Origin: Alphaproteobacteria bacterium
GTDB lineage: Bacteria > Pseudomonadota > Alphaproteobacteria > Rhodobacterales > Rhodobacteraceae
Reading direction: 5' to 3'
NCBI GenBank assembly: GCA_030429105.1
Contig: JAUIDE010000010.1
Location: forward strand, 1 to 62,857
Length of the DNA stretch: 62,857 bases
The notes beneath the pieces are model-generated. The model had not been told where the DNA came from. It saw only the letters and a list, made by a program, of their open reading frames with translations, and made no database searches. Of the stretch, positions 27,027 through 35,513 are shown in pieces. Positions within the stretch are counted from its first letter, which is position 1. Each line of letters starts with the position of its first letter. A program made the translations under genes and the position numbers.

Positions 27027-28142
27027 ATGACGGACGCAGGCTTCACCGGCGCCATCTCCCCCACCTCCGAGATCATCGAGGAGGCGCGGAACGGGCGCAT
27101 GTTCATCCTCGTGGATGAGGAGGACCGGGAGAACGAGGGCGACCTCGTGATCCCCGGCCAGATGGCCACGCCCGACGCGATCAACTTCATGGCGACGCAC
27201 GGGCGCGGACTTATCTGCCTCGCCATGACGGGGGAGCGGCTGGACAAGCTGGGGCTCAACCTCATGAGCGCCTCCAACCAGTCCCGCCACGAGACGGCGT
27301 TCACCGTCTCCATCGAGGCGCGGGAAGGGGTGACGACGGGCATCTCCGCCCATGACCGGGCGCGGACCGTCGCCGTCGCCATCGACCCGGCCTCCGGGCC
27401 GGCGGACATCGCGACGCCCGGCCATGTCTTCCCGCTCCGCGCCCGCGCGGGCGGCGTGCTGGTGCGCGCGGGGCATACGGAGGCGGCGGTGGACATCGCG
27501 CGCATCGCCGGGCTCAACCCTTCCGGCGTGATCTGCGAGATCATGAACGATGACGGGACGATGGCGCGGCTGCCCGACCTCGTCGCCTTCGCGCAGCGCC
27601 ACGGGCTGAAGATCGGAACGATTTCGGATCTGATCGCCTGGCGGCGGCGGCACGACAACCTCGTGCGCGAGGTCGCGGCGACAACCATCGAATCGGAGAT
27701 CGGCGGCGCCTGGGCGCTCCGCGTCTTCCGTGACACGGCGAGCGGGACGGAGCATCTCGCGCTCGTGAAGGGGGAGATCGGAGAGGGTCCGACGCTGGTG
27801 CGGATGCATCAGCTCGACCCGCTGGAGGACGTTCTGGCGCTCGCGGGCGGGCACTGGCGGCAGGCGCCCTCGGCCATGCGCGCCATCGCGGAGGAGGGGC
27901 GCGGCGCGCTCGTGCTGCTCCGGGACATGTCGCCCGATCTCGTCTCCCGCCGGCTGAAGGAAGGCGCGCATGACGCGCCGAAGCGGCTCCGGCAATATGG
28001 CGTCGGCGCGCAGATCCTCGCGGCGCTGGGCGTCACCGAGATGACGCTGCTGACCAATTCGCCGAAGCCCGACGTCGTCGGCCTCGACGCCTACGGGCTC
28101 CGCATCACCGGCGCGCGCCCGATCCCCGACTGGAAGGACTGA
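27027..28142 (+). CDS. ribB: 3,4-Dihydroxy-2-butanone-4-phosphate synthase with degenerate GTP cyclohydrolase II domain (RibBX-type)
   Basis: 371 residues. The N-terminal DHBP synthase (about 10-210) is intact: DEEDRENEGDL acidic loop for magnesium, the THGRGLIC motif, and the RAGHTEAAVD and GVICEI segments of the active site. It turns ribulose 5-phosphate into the four-carbon riboflavin precursor. The C-terminal half has the RibA fold start (TLVRMH), but where GTP cyclohydrolase II carries SECLTG-like and CDCG zinc cysteines the sequence reads QLDPLEDVLALAGG with no cysteines, so cyclohydrolase activity is not expected. GAGAGG upstream supports the start. Followed by ribH three bases later. 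Confidence 0.92.
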   Translation: MTDAGFTGAISPTSEIIEEARNGRMFILVDEEDRENEGDLVIPGQMATPDAINFMATHGRGLICLAMTGERLDKLGLNLMSASNQSRHETAFTVSIEAREGVTTGISAHDRARTVAVAIDPASGPADIATPGHVFPLRARAGGVLVRAGHTEAAVDIARIAGLNPSGVICEIMNDDGTMARLPDLVAFAQRHGLKIGTISDLIAWRRRHDNLVREVAATTIESEIGGAWALRVFRDTASGTEHLALVKGEIGEGPTLVRMHQLDPLEDVLALAGGHWRQAPSAMRAIAEEGRGALVLLRDMSPDLVSRRLKEGAHDAPKRLRQYGVGAQILAALGVTEMTLLTNSPKPDVVGLDAYGLRITGARPIPDWKD

Positions 28143-28145
28143 GAG

Positions 28146-28673
28146 ATGGCGGAACCGCACGGCCCCGGCCTCGCCCTGCCCCGCTTCGAGGACGGGCCGA
28201 CGCTCCTCCTCGTCGCCGCGCCCTTCTATCGCGGGATCGCGGACATGCTGATCGCCGGCGCCCGCGCCGCGGCGGAGGCGGCGGGCGCTTCGCATGAGCT
28301 GATCGAGGTTCCGGGGGCGCTCGAAATCCCGACGGCGATCCGGCTCGCTGAGGGGCGCTACGACGCTTTCGTCGCGCTCGGCTGCGTGATCCGAGGGGAG
28401 ACGACGCATTACGAGACGGTGTGCAATGACAGTTCCCGCACGCTCGCGCTGCTCGGGATCGACCGGGCGCTCTGCATCGGCAACGGCATCCTGACCGTTG
28501 AAAACCAGGCGCAGGCCGAGGTGCGGGCGGACCCGGCGCGCATGAACAAGGGCGGCGGCGCGGCGGAGGCGGCGCTGCACCTTCTCGCGCTGAAGCGCCG
28601 CTTCTCGGCCCCGCGCGGCGGGCGGCCGGGCGAGTTCATGTTGGCGGGCGATCCGCTCGTCGGCGGCGTATGA
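28146..28673 (+). CDS. ribH: 6,7-Dimethyl-8-ribityllumazine synthase
   Basis: 175 residues. The lumazine synthase core is clear: EVPGALEIPTAIRLA near residue 55, the GCVIRGETTHYETV active-site stretch with its catalytic histidine near residue 88, and IGNGILTVENQAQA. It condenses the RibB product with the pyrimidine intermediate, forming an icosahedral or pentameric assembly in the cytoplasm. Starts three bases after ribB and its last codons overlap nusB by four bases, forming the common alphaproteobacterial ribB-ribH-nusB order. Confidence 0.94.
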   Translation: MAEPHGPGLALPRFEDGPTLLLVAAPFYRGIADMLIAGARAAAEAAGASHELIEVPGALEIPTAIRLAEGRYDAFVALGCVIRGETTHYETVCNDSSRTLALLGIDRALCIGNGILTVENQAQAEVRADPARMNKGGGAAEAALHLLALKRRFSAPRGGRPGEFMLAGDPLVGGV

Positions 28674-29161
28674 GCCCGCGCGAGGTCCAGTCGCCGAAAG
28701 GCGCCGAGGCGCGGCTGATGCGCTCCGCCTCCCGCCTCGCCGCGGTGCAGGCCCTCTATCAGATGGAGCTGAGCGGACAGCCGCTGAAGACGGTGCGGGA
28801 CCAGTTCGAGGCGCACAGGATCGGCGCGGAGCTGGACGGGGAGCAATACCGGGACGCGGACATCCCGCTCTTCCGCCGCCTCCTCTCCCACGCCGTCGAC
28901 CGGCAGGCGGAGATCGACCAGCTGACGGACCGGGTGCTGGTGGACAAATGGCCGCTCGGCCGGGTGGACGCGACGCTGCGCGCCCTCTTCCGCGCCGCGG
29001 GGGGCGAGCTTTTCGGCGAGCCGAAGACGCCGCCGAAGGTCGTCATCACCGAATATGTCGACGTGGCGCGCGCCTTCTTCGCGGAGGGCAAGGAGCCCGG
29101 CCTCGCCAACGCCGTGCTCGACGCGATGGCGCGGGAGATACGGCCGGAGGCGTTCGGGTGA
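28670..29161 (+). CDS. nusB: Transcription antitermination factor NusB
   Basis: 163 residues, all-helical family. Conserved features include SRLAAVQALYQME near the N-terminus, the RAAGGELFGEPKTPPKVVITEYVDVARAFF segment and a C-terminal AVLDAMAREIRPE. It binds boxA RNA with NusE to keep rRNA transcription processive. The ATG overlaps the ribH stop. Followed by a 62-base gap without a recognisable terminator. Confidence 0.93.
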   Translation: MSPREVQSPKGAEARLMRSASRLAAVQALYQMELSGQPLKTVRDQFEAHRIGAELDGEQYRDADIPLFRRLLSHAVDRQAEIDQLTDRVLVDKWPLGRVDATLRALFRAAGGELFGEPKTPPKVVITEYVDVARAFFAEGKEPGLANAVLDAMAREIRPEAFG

Positions 29162-29223
29162 GGTAGGGGCTGAATGGGGGCGGGAGAGAGGGCGGCTTTG
29201 CGGACATAGCGGACCCTTGGAAG

Positions 29224-29883
29224 GTGGTCCGTTTGCTGCGGCCTGAAGTCGCCATAATGCTTGACGGGGGCCTGACCGCCCGCCAGCGTCAACGAATGAA
29301 ATGGCTCGATCACGACAATCTGGTCCGCTCAAGCGTCCAACTCGCGTCAGACGGTCGCTGGGAGGATGCCGTTCCGATCGAGAGCGCCGATCCCCTCGCG
29401 CTGCGTCGCTGGCTCGCTGAGAGCGGGCCCAACGTCGCGATTGAAAGCGTCTATCGTAATGCGTCCAACGGCCTACACGGCTTTTTCGGTTTTCGGCATA
29501 TTCTGGAGGATGCGGAAGAGCGGGAATCCTTCTGGGAAGGAGTCGTCAAGGCCACCGCGGCCTATCAATCGCTGGCGCCGGGACGGCAACTTGCGGCGTG
29601 GCTCGGTATGTTGGGTGTGCCCTCCATGCTTGAGGCGACGCCCTCCGGAACGCAGCTCGGCGTGTTCAACCAATGGCTGTCGGCAGGGCCGGTCGCATTG
29701 CGTGGAACAAGGTTGAGCGAAGCCGATGTCGCCTCCGGTCCGTACTGGCTTCGAATTGGAGCGACGGCTCCGATTTGCCGGGAGCATTACTGGATGACGC
29801 CGGAACGGGTTTGGGTCGCGGAAACACTGAGCGTCCTCGAAGGGGGTCGTTATCGGATCGATCCGTCCGTCTTGCCGGTTTGA
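29224..29883 (+). CDS. Hypothetical protein in a lower-GC islet
   Basis: 219 residues if the GTG at 29224 is used; an ATG at 29257 (beginning MLDGGLTARQRQ) or 29296 are alternatives, and no good ribosome binding site decides. No family recognised. The protein is soluble, Trp-rich (11 or so) and has no signal or membrane segment. Codon and base use look clearly less GC-rich than nusB upstream and rsfS downstream, suggesting a different origin. Function unknown. Confidence 0.55.
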   Translation: MVRLLRPEVAIMLDGGLTARQRQRMKWLDHDNLVRSSVQLASDGRWEDAVPIESADPLALRRWLAESGPNVAIESVYRNASNGLHGFFGFRHILEDAEERESFWEGVVKATAAYQSLAPGRQLAAWLGMLGVPSMLEATPSGTQLGVFNQWLSAGPVALRGTRLSEADVASGPYWLRIGATAPICREHYWMTPERVWVAETLSVLEGGRYRIDPSVLPV

Positions 29884-29991
29884 TGATTCACGCGCCGGCG
29901 GGACAGACCCTTGGGCGCGACAGTTATCTGAAAGAACCGCAACGGTCCGGTTGTCCGCAACTGCTCTCCTTGCCGGAAATCCGAAGTGCGG

Positions 29992-30687
29992 TCAGTCGAG
30001 TTCGAAGCGCGCCAGTCCTGCTGCGGCGAGTTCATCGTCGAGATCGTGGCCGGTGAGGAACTCGATCACCGTCGCCGCAGCGTCCGGAGATGCAGCGCTC
30101 CGAAACACCGACATGTCGATATGTGTCCCGAGGTGCTCCGGGAAAACGGCTGCGGGAATCACCCCGGGCGTGGCGAGCACAGTTGTGAGAGGGGCGATCG
30201 CAAGCTCGTATTCGCCAGCCGCCACAGATGCCGCCGGCACGCCGCCAGCCATCGCGTGACTTCTGGTCAAGACGGAGTCAGTCAGACCCATTCGCTCGAT
30301 CACGCCCAGATAGGTGCGTCCGCTCGTCCCTGCGCCAGTGTAGACAATGCTTCTCGCGATGCTGAGAAGCGACGCGATGCCCTTTACATCAGAGACGATC
30401 TGCCCTTGAGCTCCGCCTCTTCGAGCGATCGCAAGCGGAACACGCCCGAATGCACGGTGGCTGCCGGCGTCTGCAAATCCACCTTCGATCAGGGTCTTTA
30501 CGTAAGGCGGATTCGTCAAGCCGATGTCATAAGGCTCCCCGGCTCTGATCCGCTCGGGTATCAGCGGGTTAAGCTCAACCACTTGTGCGAGTTGCGCCCC
30601 TGTCGCGGCCTCAATGCGCGGCGCGAGGCGGGCCATGACGGCCCTGATGGCCGCAGGCACGAAAAGGCGCAATGTTTTCGGCATCAT
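29992..30687 (-). CDS. Substrate-binding-domain protein, ModA-like, without signal peptide
   Basis: 231 residues. The start at 30687 has GGGAG six bases upstream. It begins LRLFVPAAIRAVMARLAPRI and has the periplasmic-binding-protein II layout (FGRVPLAIARRGG, SIVYTGAGTSGRTYLG, SLLSIARS), as in molybdate-binding-like proteins, but the N-terminus lacks a signal peptide. No transporter genes accompany it. It may be a cytoplasmic ligand-binding protein or a relic. It is convergent with the hypothetical gene and shares its lower GC content. Confidence 0.6.
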   Translation of the reverse strand: MMPKTLRLFVPAAIRAVMARLAPRIEAATGAQLAQVVELNPLIPERIRAGEPYDIGLTNPPYVKTLIEGGFADAGSHRAFGRVPLAIARRGGAQGQIVSDVKGIASLLSIARSIVYTGAGTSGRTYLGVIERMGLTDSVLTRSHAMAGGVPAASVAAGEYELAIAPLTTVLATPGVIPAAVFPEHLGTHIDMSVFRSAASPDAAATVIEFLTGHDLDDELAAAGLARFELD

Positions 30688-30932
30688 GCGGCTCTCCCTT
30701 GGCCCGCGCCTCTGATGTGCTCCTTCTGTTAGATGCGATGGGTTGGCGCCGGGCAAGCACGCTTGCCGTGCTGGCCGCTTCGGGCTTGAAGCCGCCAACC
30801 GCATTTGCGTTTCCACGAAAAACCTCTCGTCGCGACGGTTGACGCCTGAGGGCGCGCGGCGCGCCGGCTTCGGACGTTGAGAGAAGGAGGCGGATTTGCT
30901 ATACTCGATAAGCGCCGCCCTGGCGCGACCAG
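30688..30932. other. Intergenic region upstream of rsfS
   Basis: 245 bases of mixed composition, left part lower in GC. A short open stretch at 30733-30842 reads as a C-terminal-like peptide but no start, ribosome site or family could be recognised. The right end carries the rsfS promoter. Confidence 0.5.
30877..30905 (+). promoter_or_regulatory. Sigma-70-type promoter for rsfS
   Basis: TTGAGA (30877-30882), a 17-base spacer, and TATACT (30900-30905). This is the best consensus housekeeping promoter in the window. Transcription would start near 30912, about 20 bases before the ATG at 30933. Confidence 0.7.
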
Positions 30933-31367
30933 ATGGAGGACGTCGTTCTGCATGAACGGACCTTTGCGGGCTCGATGACGAGCCCGAGCCCCCTGCCGCC
31001 CGCGGCCCTCGCCCCGGAAGCGGCGCTTCTCTCCCGCATCCTCACCCGGCTGGATGAAGACAAGGCCGAGGACATCGTGACGATCGACCTCCGCGGGAAA
31101 TCCGCCATGGCCGATCACATGGTCGTCGCCTCCGGCCGCTCCTCCCGCCAGGTCTCCGCGCTGACGGAGAAGCTGATGGAGATGATCAAGGCCGAGTTCG
31201 GCCGCGCCCCCCGCGTCGAAGGCAAGAACGCCGGAGACTGGGTGCTGCTCGACGCCGGCGACGTGATCGTCCACATCTTCCGGCCCGAGGTGCGCGAGTT
31301 CTACCAGCTCGAGAAGATGTGGGCGCCGGAGCAGGACGCCGCCCGCCCGAAGCCCGGCCACGCCTGA
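30933..31367 (+). CDS. rsfS: Ribosomal silencing factor RsfS
   Basis: 144 residues from 30933; an in-frame ATG at 30975 is an alternative because the first 14 residues look like leader and the family core begins later (LDEDKAEDIVTIDLRGKS). The RsfS core is present, with ADHMVVASGRSSRQVSALTE and the GDWVLLDAGDVIVHIF strand near the C-terminus. It binds uL14 on the 50S subunit and blocks subunit joining in starvation. Twelve bases before rlmH, the usual alphaproteobacterial pair. Confidence 0.92.
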   Translation: MEDVVLHERTFAGSMTSPSPLPPAALAPEAALLSRILTRLDEDKAEDIVTIDLRGKSAMADHMVVASGRSSRQVSALTEKLMEMIKAEFGRAPRVEGKNAGDWVLLDAGDVIVHIFRPEVREFYQLEKMWAPEQDAARPKPGHA

Positions 31368-31379
31368 CGGCCCGCGCCG

Positions 31380-31841
31380 GTGCGGGTCTCCGTGCTCGCC
31401 ATCGGCCGCGCGCGGTCGGGGCCGGAGGCGGCGCTCACGGCGGACTGGCTCGCGCGGTTCGACGCGACGGGCCGCGCGCTCGGCCTCGGCCCGGCGCGGC
31501 TCGTGGAGATCGAGGACCGGAAGCGGCGTGGCGAGAGCGCGCTGCTTGAGGAGGCGATCCCGGAGGGCGCCTTCGCGGTGGCGCTCGACGAGCGGGGGCG
31601 CATGATGACCAGCCCGGATTTCGCCGCCCTCCTCGCCGTGGAGCGGGATTCCGGGCGGCGGGAGATGGCCTTCCTGATCGGCGGGGCGGACGGACATTCC
31701 GAGGCGCTTCGCGCGCGGGCGGACCGCCTCCTCAGCTTCGGGCCGATGGTCTGGCCCCACATGCTGGCGCGGGCGATGCTGGCCGAGCAGCTCTATCGCG
31801 CCGCCTCGATCCTCGCCGGCGGGCCCTATCACCGGGCCTGA
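31380..31841 (+). CDS. rlmH: 23S rRNA (pseudouridine1915-N3)-methyltransferase RlmH
   Basis: 153 residues, a SPOUT (trefoil-knot) methyltransferase. Core features: VALDERGRMMTSPDFAALL, then FLIGGADGHSEALRARAD, the SAM-binding knot loop, and the family C-terminus AEQLYRAASILAGGPYHR. It starts with GTG at 31380. Acts on helix 69 of 23S rRNA. Its stop is eight bases from the metalloprotease stop, convergent. Confidence 0.93.
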   Translation: MRVSVLAIGRARSGPEAALTADWLARFDATGRALGLGPARLVEIEDRKRRGESALLEEAIPEGAFAVALDERGRMMTSPDFAALLAVERDSGRREMAFLIGGADGHSEALRARADRLLSFGPMVWPHMLARAMLAEQLYRAASILAGGPYHRA

Positions 31842-31849
31842 GCGTCGCC

Positions 31850-33094
31850 TCAGAAGATGAAGTCCGATTCCGAAAGGTTCTGGACAGCGAGGCCTACGAC
31901 GAGGACGACGCCGCCCTGACCGTCCGAGAACCGGACGCCGGCGTCATCGGACGAGATCTGGAGATCGTCGAAGCCGGAGACTCCCGAATGTCCGGAAAGA
32001 TCGAAGCGGTCTACGCCGTCGACGAAATCCTGAACGACGTCGCTTCCCTCGCCGGCGGCGAACAGGAACACGTCCCGGCCCGCGCCGCCGCGCAGGAGGT
32101 CATCCCCGCCGCCGCCGATGAGCGTGTCGGCCCCGCCGCCGCCGATGAGCGTGTCCGCGCCCCCGTTGCCCCGCAGCAGGTCGGAGCCGCCGCCGCCGCG
32201 CACAAGGTCCGCCCCGCCGGCGCCGCGCAGGACGTCGGCGCCCGAGCCGCCCCCGATCGTGTCAGCCCCGCCGCCGCCGACGAGGAGATCGTTCTGGGCG
32301 CCGCCGCGCAGCGCATCCTGCCCGCCGCCGCCTTTCAGCGTGTCTTCGCCCGCGCGGCCGCTCAGCGTGTCGGCTCCGGCGAAGCCGACCAGCCGCTCCC
32401 CGCCGTCCGAGCCCACCATTTCGTTGTTCCGGTCGTCCCCGAGCATGCGGAGGCCTTCCGGGCCGCTCTCCACGAAGAGGTTTCCGTCGGCGGCGACGCC
32501 GATCTCGACCGGCGCGCCGTCCTGCGGGCCGTAGATGATCTGCGCGCCCTCGATATCATCCGCCACAGGCTCGAAGATGTCGTTGATGCGCGGGTTCATC
32601 AGCGCCCGAACGCCCGTGATGTGCTCGAGCCCGATGGAATGCCCGATCTCGTGCGTCACGACGCTGAGGAGCTGGTTCGGGTCCGAGAAGAACTGGCTCT
32701 CGTCCGAATCGACGAGAATGTCCCCCGCCAGCGGGTTCGTCTCGTCGAACGGGAAGAAGGCCTGCGCCAGCGTGTCGCCGAAGACGCCGTCGATCTCCCC
32801 GAAGGCCACGCGGATATCGGCGCCGAGCCCCTCGCCGACCGGCGACCCGTCATCGCGGATCTGGACGAAGTCGATGTCCGCGATTTCCGCCCAGGCGGCG
32901 AAACTGTCATGCAGGACCGCGATGACGTCATAGGAGGCGAGGTCTTCCGGTTCTGTCGTGAAGTCCGACCGGAAGGTGCCGTAGGCGGTGGAGACGCCGC
33001 TCCTGCCGCCGCCGACGACGCTCCAGGTCACGACGCCGCCCGGCGTCCCGTTGAACTGCGAAGCGCCCCATTTGGCGCCGAAGAGAACCGGCAT
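31850..33094 (-). CDS. M10-type metalloprotease with RTX calcium-binding repeats
   Basis: 414 residues with no N-terminal signal. The catalytic domain (1-about 190) has the metzincin motif HEIGHSIGLEH with zinc ligands H148, H152, H158 and general base E149, and a Met-turn at M166 (ALMNP). Residues from about 215 to 350 are glycine/aspartate nonapeptide repeats (GGxGxDxL type), at least ten, with a 27-base tandem duplication near 32108-32155 in the DNA. The extreme C-terminus SESDFIF matches type I secretion signals of serralysin-like proteins. So an extracellular, calcium-stabilised protease exported by a type I system not in the window. GGAG six bases upstream supports the start. Confidence 0.9.
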   Translation of the reverse strand: MPVLFGAKWGASQFNGTPGGVVTWSVVGGGRSGVSTAYGTFRSDFTTEPEDLASYDVIAVLHDSFAAWAEIADIDFVQIRDDGSPVGEGLGADIRVAFGEIDGVFGDTLAQAFFPFDETNPLAGDILVDSDESQFFSDPNQLLSVVTHEIGHSIGLEHITGVRALMNPRINDIFEPVADDIEGAQIIYGPQDGAPVEIGVAADGNLFVESGPEGLRMLGDDRNNEMVGSDGGERLVGFAGADTLSGRAGEDTLKGGGGQDALRGGAQNDLLVGGGGADTIGGGSGADVLRGAGGADLVRGGGGSDLLRGNGGADTLIGGGGADTLIGGGGDDLLRGGAGRDVFLFAAGEGSDVVQDFVDGVDRFDLSGHSGVSGFDDLQISSDDAGVRFSDGQGGVVLVVGLAVQNLSESDFIF

Positions 33095-33196
33095 CGCATG
33101 CTCCCGCCTGAGCCGCCCGCAAGATCGCGGCGCGCCCCCCGCAGGTCAAGCCGAAGAGGCGCCACCATGCCGTGTATGATTGCAATTACAACGGAC

Positions 33197-33206
33197 GCGT
33201 TAACGC
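33197..33206. promoter_or_regulatory. GCGTTAACGC palindrome between divergent secreted-protein genes
   Basis: A perfect 10-bp palindrome in the 159-base gap between the RTX protease (minus) and the VPLPA-CTERM gene (plus). A TTGACC-N17-GATCTT promoter can be drawn for the protease. Evidence for binding is only the symmetry and location. Confidence 0.2.
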
Positions 33207-33253
33207 CTAGGTTGTTGAGCAGACGCCCCAGAGCGGGGCCTCGGGAGACAGCA

Positions 33254-33898
33254 ATGACCTTGAAACGCCTCTGGCGGCCCGCCCTCGCGGCCGCGCTCTT
33301 GAGTGCTGGCCAGGCTTCGGCAGCCAGCATCACCCTGACCCTCGGAGACGAGGATTGCTTCGGCCTCGGCGGCCCTTGCGCGGAGGGGAGCGATTTCGTC
33401 TCCGTCGCGCCGACGGACCGGAGCGGGCCGGGCGACCCTGCGGGGACGGACGTGTTCGGGCCCAACGGGACGCTGAATTTCGGCTTCCTCGTCGATCTCG
33501 GCGGCGAGACCGCGACCTCGGCGACCGTTTCCGCTCGCACGGTCGGGCTCGATCTGGTCGATCTCGGCGGCTTCGGCGACGCCTTCATCGGCGCGCGGTT
33601 TCTCTTCAACGGGGTCGATATTGGGACGTTCTCCACCGGCTCGCCGCTGGAGATCGCCACGGCGAGCTTCGCCGTCGACCCCGGCGCGCTGATGGACATG
33701 GCGATCAACATGTTGACGATCATCCCCGAAGAGGCGTTCGAGCAGTTCCAGGTCTTCGAGGATTTCGCCGTGGATTTCGCCCGCCTCTCCATCGAGACGC
33801 AGGCGGGGCCGACGGCGGCCGTGCCGCTCCCCGGCGCGCTCTGGCTCATGCTCGGCGGCCTCGGCGCGCTGGGCGCCCTCCGCCGCAAGGCGGCCTGA
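33254..33898 (+). CDS. Secreted VPLPA-CTERM sorting-domain protein
   Basis: 214 residues. A Sec signal peptide (residues 1 to about 22, ending ASA) begins the protein. The C-terminus is VPLPGALWLMLGGLGALGALRRKAA (seen in the last 25 residues): a VPLP motif, one membrane helix and an Arg-rich tail, which is the exosortase-type sorting signal common in Rhodobacterales. The body is acidic, beta-rich and low in lysine, with no recognised domain. It is expected to be processed at the outer surface. GGAG seven bases upstream supports the start. No exosortase gene is present. Confidence 0.82.
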   Translation: MTLKRLWRPALAAALLSAGQASAASITLTLGDEDCFGLGGPCAEGSDFVSVAPTDRSGPGDPAGTDVFGPNGTLNFGFLVDLGGETATSATVSARTVGLDLVDLGGFGDAFIGARFLFNGVDIGTFSTGSPLEIATASFAVDPGALMDMAINMLTIIPEEAFEQFQVFEDFAVDFARLSIETQAGPTAAVPLPGALWLMLGGLGALGALRRKAA

Positions 33899-33920
33899 CT
33901 CACCCCTGAAAGGACAGACA

Positions 33921-34541
33921 ATGCGCATGACGCTCATCGCGGCCGCGGCCGCGCTCGCCCCGCTCATGGCCTCCGCCCCGGCGGCGGAGGCGCAGGAGAA
34001 GTATATCGGGGAGGTCTTTCTCGCCGGCTTCAACTTCTGCCCGCGCGGCTCGATGGCGGCGGCGGGGCAGCTGTTGGACATCGCCTCCAACAGCGCGCTC
34101 TTCTCGCTCTACGGCACGATCTATGGCGGCGACGGGAGGACGACCTTCGCCCTGCCCGATCTCCGCGGCCGCGCGCCGGTCGCCTCCGGGCAAGGGCCGG
34201 CGCTCTCCAATCTTCCCATCGGCGCGCAGGGCGGGCGGGAGACGACGACGCTGAGCGTCGGCAACCTGCCGCCCCATGATCACGCCGTGACGGCGACGCT
34301 GCACGGGACGACGACTCCGGCCTCGACTCCGAACCCGACCGGCGCGCTGCCGGCGCTCACGACCTCGGGCTCTGCCTATGCGCAGGTTCCGGCGGGCGGC
34401 GCGACGGTGGCGATGGAGGCGTCCGCGATCACCGCCGCGACGGCGAATACGGGCGGCGGACAGAGCTTCGAGACGCGCTCGCCCTACCTGGCGATGACCT
34501 GGTGCGTCGCCACCTTCGGCATCTACCCGTCGCGGAGCTGA
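33921..34541 (+). CDS. Secreted phage-tail-collar domain protein (MdpB-like)
   Basis: 206 residues: a signal peptide (1 to about 24, AEA), then a tail-collar domain whose hallmark is ALPDLRGRAPVASGQG near residue 80 and PPHDHAVTAT near 118, and a Cys near the end (MTWCVATFGIYP). Chromosomal proteins with this fold and a signal peptide are common and are not proof of a prophage. It lies 22 bases after the VPLPA-CTERM gene on the same strand, so they may be co-transcribed. Function unknown. Confidence 0.8.
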   Translation: MRMTLIAAAAALAPLMASAPAAEAQEKYIGEVFLAGFNFCPRGSMAAAGQLLDIASNSALFSLYGTIYGGDGRTTFALPDLRGRAPVASGQGPALSNLPIGAQGGRETTTLSVGNLPPHDHAVTATLHGTTTPASTPNPTGALPALTTSGSAYAQVPAGGATVAMEASAITAATANTGGGQSFETRSPYLAMTWCVATFGIYPSRS

Positions 34542-34546
34542 AGCGC

Positions 34547-35413
34547 CTATTCGAGCAGGCCGAGGGCGCGGAAGCTCGCGTCCTCGGCCTTGCCGATCAC
34601 GATATGGTCATGGATCGTGACGCCGACTGCGCCGCAGGCGGCGTCGATCTTCATCGTCATGGCGATGTCCTGCGGGCTCGGCTCCGGATCCCCGGACGGA
34701 TGGTTGTGGACGAGGATGATGGCGGAGGCGTTGAGCTCCAGCGCCCGCTTCGCGACCTCGCGCGGATAAACCGGCACATGGTCCACCGTCCCCGACCCCT
34801 GCGCCTCGTCCGCGATCAGGACGTTCTTGCGGTCGAGATACAGGATGCGGAACTGCTCCGTCTCGCGATAGGCCATCACGGTCTTGCAATAGCTCATCAG
34901 CGCCTCCCAGGAGCCGATGACCTCCCGCTTGATGACCTTCGCGCGGGCCATGCGGTGGCCGAAGGCCTGCACGAGGCGAAGCTGGAGGATCACCTTGTCC
35001 GTCACCCCGTCGACCTCGCGGAGGCGCAGCTCCGGCGCGGCGACGACGCCGTTGAGATCTCCGAAAAGGGCGATCAGGCGTTTGGCCAGCGGCTTCACGT
35101 CCCGCCGCTCGATGGCGTTGAAGAGGAGAAGCTCGAGGAGTTCGTATTCCGGCAGGCTCTCCTGCCCGCTTTCGAGAAACCGCGTCCTCAGCCGTTCCCG
35201 ATGCCCCCAGTAATGCGGCGCGGGGTTGGAGCGCCAGCCCGGCGCGCCGCCCGGGATCGCCTCGTCGGGCCGGGACTCCGGCGCAGTCGGCGCCGCGGGC
35301 GGCGGCGGGGGCGCGTCGTAGCTCTCGATGGGCGCGAAGCTGCTCTCGAGCTCGTCGAGCCGCTTGAGCGCAGCCTCGGAAAACCCACGGTCTTTCGACT
35401 CGCCGCCCATCAT
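34547..35413 (-). CDS. radC: RadC-family JAB/MPN domain protein
   Basis: 288 residues, longer than usual because of about 65 disordered Pro/Ala-rich residues at the N-terminus. The RadC core begins near YWGHRERLRTRFLESGQESL, with helix-hairpin-helix-like sequence, and the JAMM metal site is HNHPSGDPEPSPQD (near residue 236) with a preceding glutamate. The protein is often called a DNA repair protein, but a deubiquitinase-like or nuclease role has not been settled. AAAGGA four bases upstream supports the start. It is downstream of rpoH on the same strand with a 98-base gap. Confidence 0.88.
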   Translation of the reverse strand: MMGGESKDRGFSEAALKRLDELESSFAPIESYDAPPPPPAAPTAPESRPDEAIPGGAPGWRSNPAPHYWGHRERLRTRFLESGQESLPEYELLELLLFNAIERRDVKPLAKRLIALFGDLNGVVAAPELRLREVDGVTDKVILQLRLVQAFGHRMARAKVIKREVIGSWEALMSYCKTVMAYRETEQFRILYLDRKNVLIADEAQGSGTVDHVPVYPREVAKRALELNASAIILVHNHPSGDPEPSPQDIAMTMKIDAACGAVGVTIHDHIVIGKAEDASFRALGLLE

Positions 35414-35493
35414 ACGATCCTTTCCGCCGGATCGTCAGAATCGGGCGGAAAGGTTAATCGAGGGTTGACGCTTTCAACTAAAGCGGGCGCCCG

Positions 35494-35513
35494 GAGCGGG
35501 CGCTCGCCCGCTC
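35494..35513 (-). terminator. Hairpin at the rpoH stop codon
   Basis: GAGCGGGC (35494-35501) and GCCCGCTC (35506-35513) form an eight-bp stem with a four-base loop, overlapping the rpoH stop. It is the last structure before radC; no T-tract follows on the minus strand. Confidence 0.35.

Noticed and set aside
30733-30842. Possible transposase C-terminal fragment upstream of rsfS
   Set aside because: The short frame could not be matched to any transposase motif and no inverted repeats or target duplication were seen.
32108-32155. 27-base direct repeat in the metalloprotease gene as a mobile or CRISPR-like repeat
   Set aside because: It codes two consecutive RTX nonapeptides and is explained by the protein repeat.
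33921-34541. Prophage remnant signalled by the tail-collar protein
   Set aside because: It has a Sec signal peptide and no other phage gene is near; such chromosomal proteins are common.
35453-35468. CtrA-like site (TTAA-N7-TTGA) upstream of radC
   Set aside because: One mismatch in a short motif with no supporting promoter or second site.
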